Shown: positions 53,701 to 62,772 of the stretch, piece by piece
Position numbering within the stretch: position 1 is the stretch's first letter
How the letters are laid out: the number at the start of each line of letters is the position of its first letter
Source of the DNA: Flavobacteriaceae bacterium MAR_2010_72
GTDB lineage: Bacteria; Bacteroidota; Bacteroidia; Flavobacteriales; Flavobacteriaceae
NCBI GenBank assembly: GCA_003550275.1
Contig: QXCW01000002.1
Span: 1,984,001-2,048,000 of the forward strand
Length of the DNA stretch: 64,000 nt
Direction of reading: 5' to 3'
Notes under the pieces: generated by a model
Told to the model about the DNA's origin: nothing
Database searches by the model: none
What the model saw: the letters and a program-made list of their open reading frames with translations, nothing else
Translations under genes and position numbers: made by a program

Positions 53701-53730
53701 CAAAGATACAACCTTTTAATACTTTTACAA
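53701..53730 (-). promoter_or_regulatory. Promoter of the SRP RNA gene (-33 TTG, -7 TATCTTTG)
   Basis: Minus-strand TATCTTTG at 53701-53708 is a perfect -7 element and a TTG lies at 53728-53730 with a 19-base spacer, the standard Bacteroidota layout. The RNA would begin around 53695. Confidence 0.75.
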
Positions 53731-53782
53731 TGATTTTTTAAACTGATTTTTATTAAATACCTTGCCTTAAATTTATCAAAGA

Positions 53783-54820
53783 ATGAAGACATCGTTTAAT
53801 TTTTTAACTGTCATAGGGTTAACACTTCTTTTATTGGCCTGCGGAAATAACAATGACAAGAAAAAAAACAATTTTTCAATTGAGACCAGCGTAAAAAACA
53901 ATACAATAACTTTAGGTGAAAGTTTGAATCTGTCTATAAAAAACAATAAGAACCTTGATGTAAAGGGTGTAAATTACTTTCTGGACGGAAAACCCGTTTC
54001 TCCTACTTTAATTGTTGAAAACCTAACGCTAGGTGAACATACCCTTACTGCAACTGTGGATTATAACGACACTAAGGAAACTGTGTCCACTTCAATGTAT
54101 ATTTTAAATAACGAACAACCAAAAATTTATACGTATACCATTGTAAACACCTACCCTCATGATATTACATCCTACACACAAGGCTTGGAGTTTCATAATG
54201 GCGATTTGTACGAAAGCACTGGTCAATATGGTGAGTCTAAATTGAGAAAAGTTAATTATAAGACTGGTGAAGTACTAAAAAACATCAATCTGTCCAATCA
54301 ATATTTCGGAGAAGGTTTAACTGTATTAATTAACAACATCTATCTGCTAACCTGGAAGGAAAACACAGGATTTGTATACGATATTGAAACTTTTGAAAAA
54401 ACAGGAACTTTTAAATATGGGCAAAGTAAAGAAGGTTGGGGACTTTGTAATGATGACACAACACTGTTTAAAAGTGATGGCACCGAAAACATCTGGTTTC
54501 TTGACCCCAAAACATTGACGGAAACTGGTCGTGTTCAAGCTTATCACAACCGCGGAAAGGTAGTTGGACTTAATGAATTGGAATGGGTTAATGGAAAAAT
54601 ATATGCCAATCGTTACCAACTCAATGGTGTTGCCATTATCAATCCTAATACTGGTGCAGTTGAAGGTGTGATCGATTTTTCGCCTTTACACAAGCTCGTC
54701 ACCCAACATCAAGGTTTGGATGTCCTCAACGGAATTGCTTATAATCCTGAAACCAATACGCTTTTTGTGACCGGAAAACGATGGGATAAATTATTCGAGG
54801 TAAGAATTACTGAACAGTAA
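53783..54820 (+). CDS. Glutaminyl-peptide cyclotransferase, lipoprotein
   Basis: 345 residues. A lipobox (LLLLAC) follows the signal peptide. About 30-110 is an Ig-like spacer domain, and 115-345 is the five-bladed propeller of plant-type glutamine cyclotransferase: YTYTIVNTYPHDITSYTQGL, ESTGQYGESKLRKVN, YFGEGLTVLINNIYLLTWKE and LNELEWVNGKIYANRYQ. It forms N-terminal pyroglutamate on exported proteins; many T9SS and SPI-cleaved Bacteroidota proteins begin with Gln. A thioesterase gene follows after 1 bp. Confidence 0.9.
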   Translation: MKTSFNFLTVIGLTLLLLACGNNNDKKKNNFSIETSVKNNTITLGESLNLSIKNNKNLDVKGVNYFLDGKPVSPTLIVENLTLGEHTLTATVDYNDTKETVSTSMYILNNEQPKIYTYTIVNTYPHDITSYTQGLEFHNGDLYESTGQYGESKLRKVNYKTGEVLKNINLSNQYFGEGLTVLINNIYLLTWKENTGFVYDIETFEKTGTFKYGQSKEGWGLCNDDTTLFKSDGTENIWFLDPKTLTETGRVQAYHNRGKVVGLNELEWVNGKIYANRYQLNGVAIINPNTGAVEGVIDFSPLHKLVTQHQGLDVLNGIAYNPETNTLFVTGKRWDKLFEVRITEQ

Positions 54821-54821
54821 C

Positions 54822-55211
54822 ATGCAAGTTTTAGAGACCACATTAAAAGTTACTAAAGATCATTTAGACGCCATTCATCATGTCAATAATGTGCAATATG
54901 TACAATGGGTGCAGGATGTAGCTGAAAAACATTGGAATTCTAAAGCTACCTCTGAAATTTTGAACAATTATTTTTGGGTATTGTTGAGCCATCATATTCA
55001 ATATAAAGGTCAGGCGGTTTTAGATGATGTGTTAACGCTAAAAACCTTTGTAACAAAATCTGAAGGTGTCACTTCAACACGAATGGTTGAAATCCATAAC
55101 AACGCTTCTGGCAAACTATTAACTACTTCCGAAACCAACTGGTGTCTCATGTCACGCGCAACACTCAAACCAGCTAGAATTACTCAAGAAATTATTGATT
55201 TATTCAATTAA
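54822..55211 (+). CDS. Acyl-CoA thioesterase (hotdog fold)
   Basis: 129 residues. The 4-hydroxybenzoyl-CoA thioesterase-type start VTKDHLDAIHHVNNVQYVQW carries the catalytic Asp region and the N-N-x-x-Y motif; ILNNYFWVLLSHHIQYKGQA and TRMVEIHNNASGKLLTTSET complete the hotdog. It would hydrolyse an acyl-CoA of unknown chain. The 1-bp gap to the cyclotransferase gene indicates one transcript, though no functional link is evident. Confidence 0.88.
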   Translation: MQVLETTLKVTKDHLDAIHHVNNVQYVQWVQDVAEKHWNSKATSEILNNYFWVLLSHHIQYKGQAVLDDVLTLKTFVTKSEGVTSTRMVEIHNNASGKLLTTSETNWCLMSRATLKPARITQEIIDLFN

Positions 55212-55307
55212 ATTATTTGTATTCATACTATTTCATAAATTCAAAAGTTATATTTTTGGGCTAATAGTTATGTAACTACCTTAGATGATATGAAGCTTCA
55301 ATTTGCT

Positions 55308-56864
55308 ATGAAAAAAATCGCCTATTTCATTTTAACACTTATGGTTTTGGTGTTTTGGAGTTCCTGTAGAACCGATTTTGAGTTTACCCCAAGTTCTGGA
55401 AATTTAAGTTTTTCAAAAGACACGATATATCTAGATACGGTGTTTTCTAATATAGGTTCAAGCACTTACAATCTTAAAGTTTATAATAAAAGTAATACTG
55501 ATATTGTTATTCCTACCTTACGTTTGGCGCAAGGACAAGCATCAAATTATCGCCTTAATGTCGACGGTATCCCTGGAAAAGAATTTGAAAATGTAGAACT
55601 CCTCGCCAAAGACAGCATGTATATTTTTATTGAAACTACGATCGATATTCAAGCTTTGGCAACTTCTGCCACACAATTTTTATATACGGATGCCATAGAG
55701 TTTGACAGCGGAGCAAATCTGCAGAAAGTTGAGTTGGTAACGCTTGTCAAAGATGCCGTTTTTATTTATCCTAATAAAGATTCTGAAGGCATTATTGAAA
55801 CCCTAACATTTGATATTGATAATGACGGACAAGCAGAAGAAACTAATATTCAGGGACGATTTTTATCTGATAGCGAATTGACCTTTACCAATGAAAAGCC
55901 TTATGTCATTTATGGCTATGCTGCCGTTGATGAAGGCAAAACACTTACAGTCGAGGCTGGTGCTAGAATTCATTTTCATGCCAATTCAGGGCTATTGATA
56001 ACCAACACGGCTTCTCTCATTGTAAATGGAGCTTTTAGTAATAATCAAGAGGAATTAGAAAACGAAGTCATATTTGAAGGTAACCGACTAGAGCCCATTT
56101 TCGAAGATGTTCCAGGTCAATGGGGTACTATTTGGTTATTTAATGGCAGTGAAAACAATCAGATTAATTACACGACCATCAAAAATGCTACCGTTGGGAT
56201 TTTAAGTGACGGAAATCAAGATGCTCCAAGCAATAAATTAACGATTTCATACTCTAAAATTTACAATTCCAGTAATTTTGGCATTTTGGGGCGCAGCACT
56301 TCAATTTCAGGAGAAAACGTGGTCATAAATAAGGCAGGTCAATCAGCATTTGCTGGAACTTACGGTGGTAAATACAATTTCACCCATTGCACAATTGCTA
56401 ATTATTGGAATAGTAGTTTTAGGCAATTTCCGGCGCTTTTCTTGAACAATTATGTAACTGATGAAGACAATACCGTGTTTACAAACGATTTGGCTGAAGC
56501 TAATTTTAATAACTGTATTATTTACGGAAACGACAACCCAGAATTACTTTTAGATGAAGAAAACGGAAGTGCATTTAATTTCAAGTTTACGAATTGCTTG
56601 ATTCGATTTGAAGATAATAGCAACCATTTTACTGGTGCTAATTATAATTTCAATGATCCAAATTTATACGAAAATGTGATCTTCAATCAAAATCCAGATT
56701 TTAAGGCTCCGTTTGAAAACGAACTCATTATTGGCGCAAATTCGGCAGCTAACAACAAAGGAAACAACCTATTTGCTAACCAAGTTCCCTTTGATATTTT
56801 AAATGTAAGCCGAACAACAAGTCCAGATTTAGGCGCTTATCAGCACATTACTTTTGAAGATTAA
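55308..56864 (+). CDS. Lipoprotein with right-handed beta-helix
   Basis: 518 residues from the ATG at 55308 (MKKIAYFILTLMVLV); an ATG at 55290 would add six residues. The lipobox is WSSC. Residues about 20-130 form a beta domain (LSFSKDTIYLDTVFSNIGSS). From about 175 on there are parallel-beta-helix-like repeats with many Asn and Gly (GNRLEPIFEDVPGQWGTIWL, NQINYTTIKNATVGILSDGN). It resembles surface or periplasmic structural lipoproteins. No catalytic motif was recognised; function unknown. Confidence 0.78.
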   Translation: MKKIAYFILTLMVLVFWSSCRTDFEFTPSSGNLSFSKDTIYLDTVFSNIGSSTYNLKVYNKSNTDIVIPTLRLAQGQASNYRLNVDGIPGKEFENVELLAKDSMYIFIETTIDIQALATSATQFLYTDAIEFDSGANLQKVELVTLVKDAVFIYPNKDSEGIIETLTFDIDNDGQAEETNIQGRFLSDSELTFTNEKPYVIYGYAAVDEGKTLTVEAGARIHFHANSGLLITNTASLIVNGAFSNNQEELENEVIFEGNRLEPIFEDVPGQWGTIWLFNGSENNQINYTTIKNATVGILSDGNQDAPSNKLTISYSKIYNSSNFGILGRSTSISGENVVINKAGQSAFAGTYGGKYNFTHCTIANYWNSSFRQFPALFLNNYVTDEDNTVFTNDLAEANFNNCIIYGNDNPELLLDEENGSAFNFKFTNCLIRFEDNSNHFTGANYNFNDPNLYENVIFNQNPDFKAPFENELIIGANSAANNKGNNLFANQVPFDILNVSRTTSPDLGAYQHITFED

Positions 56865-56905
56865 AAACACGAACGGCTCTGAAATTCAGAGCCGTTCGTG
56901 TTTTT
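56863..56905. terminator. Strong bidirectional terminator
   Basis: AAAAACACGAACGGCTCTG (56863-56881) pairs perfectly with its complement at 56887-56905 around an AAATT loop: a 19-bp stem between the beta-helix gene (+) and glyA (-). Confidence 0.93.
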
Positions 56906-56919
56906 AGGAACATGTTTAT

Positions 56920-58191
56920 TTAAGAGAATAAAGGCAAGCCTTTCATCATAGCATTCACTTTATCAGCAACCGATTCAAGAATCTTTTCGTTCTCATAGTT
57001 ATTGATAACGTCATCAATTAGATCTACAATAGTTTGCATATCAGATTCTTTCAAGCCTCTTGTCGTCACAGCGGCAGTACCAACTCTAATCCCAGAGGTT
57101 ACAAACGGTGACTTGTCATCAAAAGGCACCATGTTTTTATTAACCGTAATATCGGCCTTTACTAAAGCTTCTTCCGCATCTTTACCAGTAATATTTTTAT
57201 TACGTAAATCGATAAGCATCATATGATTATCGGTTCCTCCAGAGATGATATGGTAATTTTTTGCAACAAATGCTTTGGCCATCGCTGCCGCATTTTTCTT
57301 CACTTGCAACATATAATGCATAAAATCTTCAGAAAGGGCTTCTCCAAAAGCAATAGCTTTAGCAGCAATGATATGCTCCAATGGGCCACCTTGATTTCCA
57401 GGGAAAACAGCCGAATCAAATAAAGAGGACATCATACGTAAATTACCATTCTTCAATTTCAATCCAAATGGATTTTCAAAATCTTTACCCATAAGAATCA
57501 TTCCTCCTCTTGGTCCGCGTAAAGTTTTGTGGGTAGTTGTAGTTACAACATGACAATGAGGAATAGGATCATTTAAGATGCCTTTTGCGATTAAACCTGC
57601 TGGGTGGGAAATATCGGCCATTAAAATAGAACCAACGCTGTCAGCAATCTCACGGAAACGTTTAAAATCCATATCACGAGAATATGCAGAAGCCCCAGCA
57701 ATAATTAATTGAGGTTTTTCTGCTTTGGCAATTGCCGCCATTTTATCGTAATTAATACGACCTGTTTCCTGGTCAACCCCATAAAACACTGGATTGTATA
57801 ATTTTCCTGAAAAATTTACTGGCGATCCATGTGTTAAATGTCCACCATGCGACAGATCAAAGCCTAATATTTTGTCGCCAGGCTTTAAACAAGCTGCAAA
57901 AACTGCTGTATTTGCTTGACTACCCGAATGTGGCTGTACATTGGCATAGGCTGCTCCAAAAAGAGTTTTTGCACGGTCAATAGCAATCTGCTCCACTTCA
58001 TCAACGACTTCGCAACCACCATAATAACGCTTACCTGGATAACCTTCAGCATATTTATTGGTTAAAACCGAACCTGCGGCTTCCATAACCTGATTACTCA
58101 CAAAGTTTTCAGAAGCTATAAGTTCTAGTCCGTGTAATTGTCGTTCTTTTTCAGCCTCAATAAGCTCGAAAATCTGTTGGTCGCGTTGCAT
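56920..58191 (-). CDS. glyA: Serine hydroxymethyltransferase
   Basis: 423 residues. Conserved stretches include [65 protein letters not shown] and the PLP lysine in [17 protein letters not shown], plus [15 protein letters not shown]. It interconverts serine and glycine with tetrahydrofolate, the main one-carbon source. Its own promoter lies in the gap to fahA and a strong terminator follows. Confidence 0.97.
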   Translation of the reverse strand: MQRDQQIFELIEAEKERQLHGLELIASENFVSNQVMEAAGSVLTNKYAEGYPGKRYYGGCEVVDEVEQIAIDRAKTLFGAAYANVQPHSGSQANTAVFAACLKPGDKILGFDLSHGGHLTHGSPVNFSGKLYNPVFYGVDQETGRINYDKMAAIAKAEKPQLIIAGASAYSRDMDFKRFREIADSVGSILMADISHPAGLIAKGILNDPIPHCHVVTTTTHKTLRGPRGGMILMGKDFENPFGLKLKNGNLRMMSSLFDSAVFPGNQGGPLEHIIAAKAIAFGEALSEDFMHYMLQVKKNAAAMAKAFVAKNYHIISGGTDNHMMLIDLRNKNITGKDAEEALVKADITVNKNMVPFDDKSPFVTSGIRVGTAAVTTRGLKESDMQTIVDLIDDVINNYENEKILESVADKVNAMMKGLPLFS

Positions 58192-58217
58192 ATTATCCTA
58201 TTTTATTAAAAATTTGT

Positions 58218-58225
58218 CAAAAATA
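58218..58225 (-). promoter_or_regulatory. -7 promoter element of glyA
   Basis: Minus-strand TATTTTTG, a perfect TAnnTTTG, 26 bp before the glyA ATG. Confidence 0.6.
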
Positions 58226-58257
58226 ATAAATACATTAGTTAAATACATCAAAAAACA

Positions 58258-58265
58258 TATATTTG
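58258..58265 (+). promoter_or_regulatory. -7 promoter element of fahA
   Basis: TATATTTG fits TAnnTTTG, 38 bp before the ATG at 58304, back to back with the glyA promoter. Confidence 0.55.
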
Positions 58266-58303
58266 ATCTGTAAACTAATAAACAATTAATTAACAAAAAA
58301 ACT

Positions 58304-59596
58304 ATGCCATTATCTGCTAATAATCCTGATAGAACATCGTGGTTACACGTTGGTAAAAATTCAGATTTTCCAATACAAAATATCCCTTTTGGTGTATTTC
58401 TAACAAGAGACGACATTATTACCATTGGCACCAGAATAGGAGATACGGCGATAGATTTAGGCGCATTACATCAATTAGGATATTTTGATGGGATCCCTTT
58501 AACTGATGATATTTTTTTACAAGATACGCTGAACGATTTTATTGCTGATGGCAGAAAAACCTGGCGTGCAGTTAGAAATAGGATTGCTCAAATTTTTGAT
58601 AGCAACAATACAATTCTAAAGAATAATACCAAGCATAAAGAAATTGTACTCTTTCGTTTAGATGAAATTGAAATGCAATTACCAGTTCAAATTGGTGATT
58701 ATACCGATTTTTATTCAAGCATAGAACATGCTACCAATGTCGGCTCTATGTTTAGAGATCCTGAAAATGCATTGATGCCGAATTGGTTACACATTCCGGT
58801 TGGATATCATGGTAGGAGCAGTTCAATTATTCCTTCTGGCATTCCTGTACATAGACCACAAGGTCAAACTTTACCTGAAGATAGTGACACTCCCGTTTTC
58901 GGGCCGTCTAAAGCAGTTGATTTTGAACTTGAAATGGCTTTTATTACAACAGATGCTAATGATTTAGGTGAACCAATTCCTATCGCAGAAGCTGAAGAAT
59001 ATATTTTTGGACTGGTTTTGTTTAACGATTGGTCGGCACGTGATATCCAAAAATGGGAATATGTGCCATTAGGTCCATTTTTAGCTAAAAATTTTGCTTC
59101 CTCTATTTCGCCATGGATCGTCACTTTAGATGCTCTAGAACCATTTAGAGTAGAGAGTCCAAAACCTCTAAAACCCCAGTTGCCTTACCTTCAATATAAA
59201 GGAAAAAAGAGCTTCGATATTAATTTAGAGGTTTCTATTAGACCAAAAACGGCAAAAGAAACCATTGTAAGCAAGTCCAATTTTAAATATATGTATTGGA
59301 ATATGGCTCAGCAATTGGCACATCACACGGTCAATGGTTGTCCAGTAAATTCAGGAGATATGATGGGTAGTGGAACGATTTCTGGCTCCACACCAGACTC
59401 TTACGGATCTATGCTGGAACTGACTTGGCGTGGTGAAAAACCTTTGACCATGAAGGATGGTACGGAACGTAAATTCATTAATGATTACGATACAGTGATC
59501 ATGCGTGGCCATTGCGAAAAAGAGGGTACCCGCATTGGTTTTGGCGAAGTGTCTACCCAGTTATTACCCATTTATAACCCTAAAAAAAAGAAATAA
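58304..59596 (+). CDS. fahA: Fumarylacetoacetase
   Basis: 430 residues, the full eukaryote-like length. The N-terminal SH3-like domain (DFPIQNIPFGVFLTRDD) is followed by the catalytic domain with GDYTDFYSSIEHATNVGSMF, IPVGYHGRSSSIIPSG, VDFELEMAFI, NDWSARDIQKWEYVPLGPFL and GSGTISGSTPDSYGSMLEL. Asp/Glu residues in these stretches bind the metal. It cleaves fumarylacetoacetate to fumarate and acetoacetate at the end of tyrosine breakdown. No other tyrosine-pathway gene is in the window. Confidence 0.96.
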   Translation: MPLSANNPDRTSWLHVGKNSDFPIQNIPFGVFLTRDDIITIGTRIGDTAIDLGALHQLGYFDGIPLTDDIFLQDTLNDFIADGRKTWRAVRNRIAQIFDSNNTILKNNTKHKEIVLFRLDEIEMQLPVQIGDYTDFYSSIEHATNVGSMFRDPENALMPNWLHIPVGYHGRSSSIIPSGIPVHRPQGQTLPEDSDTPVFGPSKAVDFELEMAFITTDANDLGEPIPIAEAEEYIFGLVLFNDWSARDIQKWEYVPLGPFLAKNFASSISPWIVTLDALEPFRVESPKPLKPQLPYLQYKGKKSFDINLEVSIRPKTAKETIVSKSNFKYMYWNMAQQLAHHTVNGCPVNSGDMMGSGTISGSTPDSYGSMLELTWRGEKPLTMKDGTERKFINDYDTVIMRGHCEKEGTRIGFGEVSTQLLPIYNPKKKK

Positions 59597-59617
59597 ATTA
59601 ATTTCAATATATTTATC

Positions 59618-59651
59618 CACCCTCAACAAAAAAAATTGAGGGTGTTTTTTT
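59618..59651 (+). terminator. Terminator of fahA
   Basis: CACCCTCAA (59618-59626) pairs with TTGAGGGTG (59636-59644) around an A-rich 9-base loop, then seven Ts. Confidence 0.88.
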
Positions 59652-59703
59652 GTTTGGCATCAAAATTGAAACCAGCAAAGAACAACCCCTAAATTAAACG
59701 CTT

Positions 59704-60882
59704 ATGAAACGATTATTACTTATTACCGTAGGTCTTTTAGTGATCTCTTGTAGTGGGAGAAAACAAGTTGCTAAAGCTATTAATACTGGCAACTATGACC
59801 AAGCCATTCAAGAGGCTTTAAAACGTCTTTCAAACAATAAGGAAAAGCAACGCAATCAGGACTATATTTTGATGCTTGGTGATGCTTATACTAAAGTTGT
59901 AGAACGCGATTTAAATGATATTCAGCATTTAAAGAAGGGAAATAATCCAGAACTATATAGAGAGATTTACGAAACCTATATGGGCTTGCATATGCGTCAA
60001 GAACGGATTAAACCTATTTTGCCCCTAGAAGCTAATGGCAGAAGGGTACAATTCAAATTCAATAATTATGACAGTGCTATTATTGAATATCGTGATAAGA
60101 CTTCAGATTATTTATATGAAGAAGGTATAAAACTATTGGATTCTGAGGACAAGCGACTTATCAGACAAGCTTTTGACACCTTCAGTTACATCGAACGTAT
60201 AAATCCCAATTACGAAAATACTCGGGAACTCATTGCTGAAGCACACGAACGAGGGACCAACTATGTCATGGTTTCTATTCAAAACAACACCTATCAGATA
60301 ATTCCAAGGCGTCTAGAAGAAGATTTACTGAATTTTGACACTTATGGGCTTAATCAGTTCTGGACGGTTTACCATGCCAATCCGTTACAGGAATTTAATT
60401 ATGATTATGAAATGCAACTTCAGCTAAGGCAAATCAATATTTCACCCGAACAAATCAAGGAGCGCGAGTTTTTGCGTGAACGTGAAATTAAAGACGGTTG
60501 GGAATACCAAAAAGATGCCAATGGTAATGTTATAAAAGACAGTCTGGGTAATGATATTAAAATAGATAAGCTCATAAAGGTAAGAGCGCGCTATTTTGAG
60601 TTTGAACAAACTAAATCATCACAAATCAAAGGGGATGTGATTTATGTAAATTTAAATAACCAACAAGTGGTCAACTCCTTCCCTATTGAAAGTGGCTTTG
60701 TGTTTCAAAACATATTTGCTAGTTATAGAGGTGATGAACGTGCCCTATTTCCTGAAGATCGCAATCTCATTAGAAATAGAAGAGTACCGTTCCCTTCAAA
60801 CGAGCAAATGGTGTACGACACTGGTGAAGATTTAAAACTCAAACTAAAGGATATAATTAGTAGATTTAGGGTTAGAGATTAA
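59704..60882 (+). CDS. Lipoprotein with TPR-like helical repeats
   Basis: 392 residues. The signal peptide ends at a lipobox (VISC). Near the N-terminus VAKAINTGNYDQAIQEALKRL and a segment around ALDTFSYIERINPNYENTRELI-like helices resemble tetratricopeptide units. A beta-rich, Asn/Asp-containing second half has NGNVIKDSLGNDIKIDKLIK and IPRRLEEDLL. The protein is probably outer-membrane or periplasmic and may be a scaffold. I know of no assigned function. Single gene with a terminator after it. Confidence 0.75.
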   Translation: MKRLLLITVGLLVISCSGRKQVAKAINTGNYDQAIQEALKRLSNNKEKQRNQDYILMLGDAYTKVVERDLNDIQHLKKGNNPELYREIYETYMGLHMRQERIKPILPLEANGRRVQFKFNNYDSAIIEYRDKTSDYLYEEGIKLLDSEDKRLIRQAFDTFSYIERINPNYENTRELIAEAHERGTNYVMVSIQNNTYQIIPRRLEEDLLNFDTYGLNQFWTVYHANPLQEFNYDYEMQLQLRQINISPEQIKEREFLREREIKDGWEYQKDANGNVIKDSLGNDIKIDKLIKVRARYFEFEQTKSSQIKGDVIYVNLNNQQVVNSFPIESGFVFQNIFASYRGDERALFPEDRNLIRNRRVPFPSNEQMVYDTGEDLKLKLKDIISRFRVRD

Positions 60883-60888
60883 CTAAAA

Positions 60889-60916
60889 ACTCCCAAGGTG
60901 ACTTGGGAGTTTTTTA
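60889..60916 (+). terminator. Terminator of the TPR lipoprotein gene
   Basis: ACTCCCAAG (60889-60897) and CTTGGGAGT (60902-60910) pair around GTGA, followed by a T-run. Confidence 0.9.
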
Positions 60917-61077
60917 TGACTTTTAATGTTGCCTTAAGTTATTAAACGCTTTGCTTGTGATTAATAAAACTACAAAACATTTTTTTATTCATTAAAAGAT
61001 TAAATAAAATTCATAACTGTAATAAGTAGTACAAAGATTAATTAGATTTACCAAAATCAATTTTTCCTCTAAAAAGC

Positions 61078-62148
61078 ATGTCTAAAGAAAAGTTACGAGT
61101 AGATAAAACGTGTTTAAACTGTCAACATGTGGTTGAGCATCGCTTTTGTCCAAACTGTGGTCAGGAAAATACTGAAGTAACCAAATCATTCCACCATCTG
61201 TTTTTTCATTTTTTTCAAGACTTAACGCACTATGACAGTAAGTTTTGGAGGACTATATTCTACTTATTTTTAAAACCTGCCGCCTTAACTAAAGAATATT
61301 TATCTGGTAAACGCATGTCTTTTTTAGCACCAATACGTTTGTACATTTTTATAAGTTTTATTACATTTTTTTTAATTACACTATTACCTAACAAAACGAT
61401 AGAAGTTGAAAAAGCACCCAATGAAACTTCTAATAATAAAATAACAATACCTTCTATTGATTCATTACATATTGAAGATAAAAGTATAGATGGCTTAACA
61501 AAAGTTGGCATACTATCGCAACAAAATAATGACACCATAAAAAAAATACTAAATCAAACAAAAGGTATTGATAAAAAAGAAGCAGCCGATTTTGGTTATA
61601 AATCTATCAGTGAATTAGACTCGATTCAAAAACTAGCCAGCGAAGAAAAAAAAATAAGCACAACCGAATATTGGTTTATTAAAAAATGGCTTAAGGTAAA
61701 ACAAGAAAATACCAACGAGCAAATAATAGATAAGTTCATGCTCTCATTTACTAATAATTTGCCAAAAGTGTTGTTTTTGTATATGCCCGTTTTTGCTTTT
61801 ATTTTATGGCTTTTTCATGATAAAAAAAAATGGTATTATTTTGATCATAGCATTTTTACGCTTCATTATTTTTCCTTTATTCTGTTGTTGATTTTAATAT
61901 TATTTTTTCTGAATAAACTCATTCCGCTATTAGGAAATTCTCTATTAGTTGATTGGGTTAATTTTAGTGTAAAATCTGCAGGAATTTTTTGGATGATTTA
62001 TTATTACTTTCCCGCTCACCGTCGTTTATATGAACAGCCTTTTATTAAGTCCTTTTTTAAAAGTTGTGCCATAATTATTATTAATCTTATTTTAATAACA
62101 CTTTTGACTGTAGTTTTTGCATTATTTACCTATATAAATATTCAATAA
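61078..62148 (+). CDS. DUF3667 membrane protein with zinc ribbon
   Basis: 356 residues. A zinc ribbon at the N-terminus (C12-x2-C15 and C24-P-N-C27) is followed by FHHLFFHFFQDLTHYDSKFW and TKEYLSGKRMSFLAPIRLYI, the DUF3667 core, then the first membrane helix (FISFITFFLITLL). A long polar Lys/Glu/Asn loop (about 105-220) precedes three or four more helices in the C-terminal third. The family is common in Bacteroidota and its role is not established as far as I know. It is a single gene with very AT-rich codon use. Confidence 0.85.
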   Translation: MSKEKLRVDKTCLNCQHVVEHRFCPNCGQENTEVTKSFHHLFFHFFQDLTHYDSKFWRTIFYLFLKPAALTKEYLSGKRMSFLAPIRLYIFISFITFFLITLLPNKTIEVEKAPNETSNNKITIPSIDSLHIEDKSIDGLTKVGILSQQNNDTIKKILNQTKGIDKKEAADFGYKSISELDSIQKLASEEKKISTTEYWFIKKWLKVKQENTNEQIIDKFMLSFTNNLPKVLFLYMPVFAFILWLFHDKKKWYYFDHSIFTLHYFSFILLLILILFFLNKLIPLLGNSLLVDWVNFSVKSAGIFWMIYYYFPAHRRLYEQPFIKSFFKSCAIIIINLILITLLTVVFALFTYINIQ

Positions 62149-62194
62149 TATCTACAACATATTTATTTTTAAAATTGAATTAGGAATGGATTGA

Positions 62195-62581
62195 TTAAAT
62201 AAATCGACTGAAATCCAAGTCATTGATCGCTCCATGGCTGGCATGTGCAACTACTGCTCCATTTTTAATCACCAAAACTTGCGGTGATTCATGTAACACC
62301 TGAAATTTAGAAGCTACAGTTCTAGAAAGTTCTCTATAATCCAAAACATCCAAATAATAAAGATCAATGTTAGCATCTACCTCAAAAGCATCGACGAATT
62401 GATTCATTACCATTCGGCTAATGCCGCAACGTGTTGAGTGTTTAAAAATTAATTGGGTTTTAGTTACCGAATCGGCTTCAAGACTTAATAATTGGTTTCC
62501 TTCTATTAAACCTATCCATGGTAAGGTTTTTTCTGCTGCAGTTTCTTTAGTTCCGCCAAATAGTTTTTGTATAAATCCCAT
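62195..62581 (-). CDS. ytxJ: YtxJ-type monothiol bacilliredoxin-like protein
   Basis: 128 residues with a thioredoxin fold. The single active-site-like cysteine is C52 in FKHSTRCGISRMVMNQF, where the second Cys of a C-x-x-C is Ser (T-R-C-G-I-S). LYYLDVLDYRELSRTVASKF and VLHESPQVLVIKNG (cis-Pro) complete the fold. The YtxJ family is linked to bacillithiol-dependent de-bacillithiolation, and flavobacteria make bacillithiol. It is a single gene divergent from clpB. Confidence 0.88.
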   Translation of the reverse strand: MGFIQKLFGGTKETAAEKTLPWIGLIEGNQLLSLEADSVTKTQLIFKHSTRCGISRMVMNQFVDAFEVDANIDLYYLDVLDYRELSRTVASKFQVLHESPQVLVIKNGAVVAHASHGAINDLDFSRFI

Positions 62582-62772
62582 TAAAATTATAATTTATTTA
62601 GTTTCACAATAGTGAAATTCGTTAGCATCAGACCCATAAGTCGTATTCAATATTAAACCTTACAAGCTGACTAAAAGTCACGCTATTGTTGGTTTTACAG
62701 GACATTTTGTCCGCAAGTTTGCCTTGGTAAGATTGTTGAAATACAATTTGCAAAGAACGAAAAATTAAACAT
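62582..62772. promoter_or_regulatory. ytxJ-clpB intergenic region with two inverted repeats
   Basis: TTTCAC-AATA-GTGAAA lies near the ytxJ side (about 62601-62616). GGACA-TTT-TGTCC lies at 62700-62712 within the presumed clpB promoter region. Neither matches the CIRCE operator. The second could be a control site for the heat-shock gene, but no regulator is seen. No perfect -7 element was found. Confidence 0.35.

Noticed and set aside
62700-62712. CIRCE heat-shock operator upstream of clpB
   Set aside because: The inverted repeat GGACA-TTT-TGTCC does not match TTAGCACTC-N9-GAGTGCTAA.
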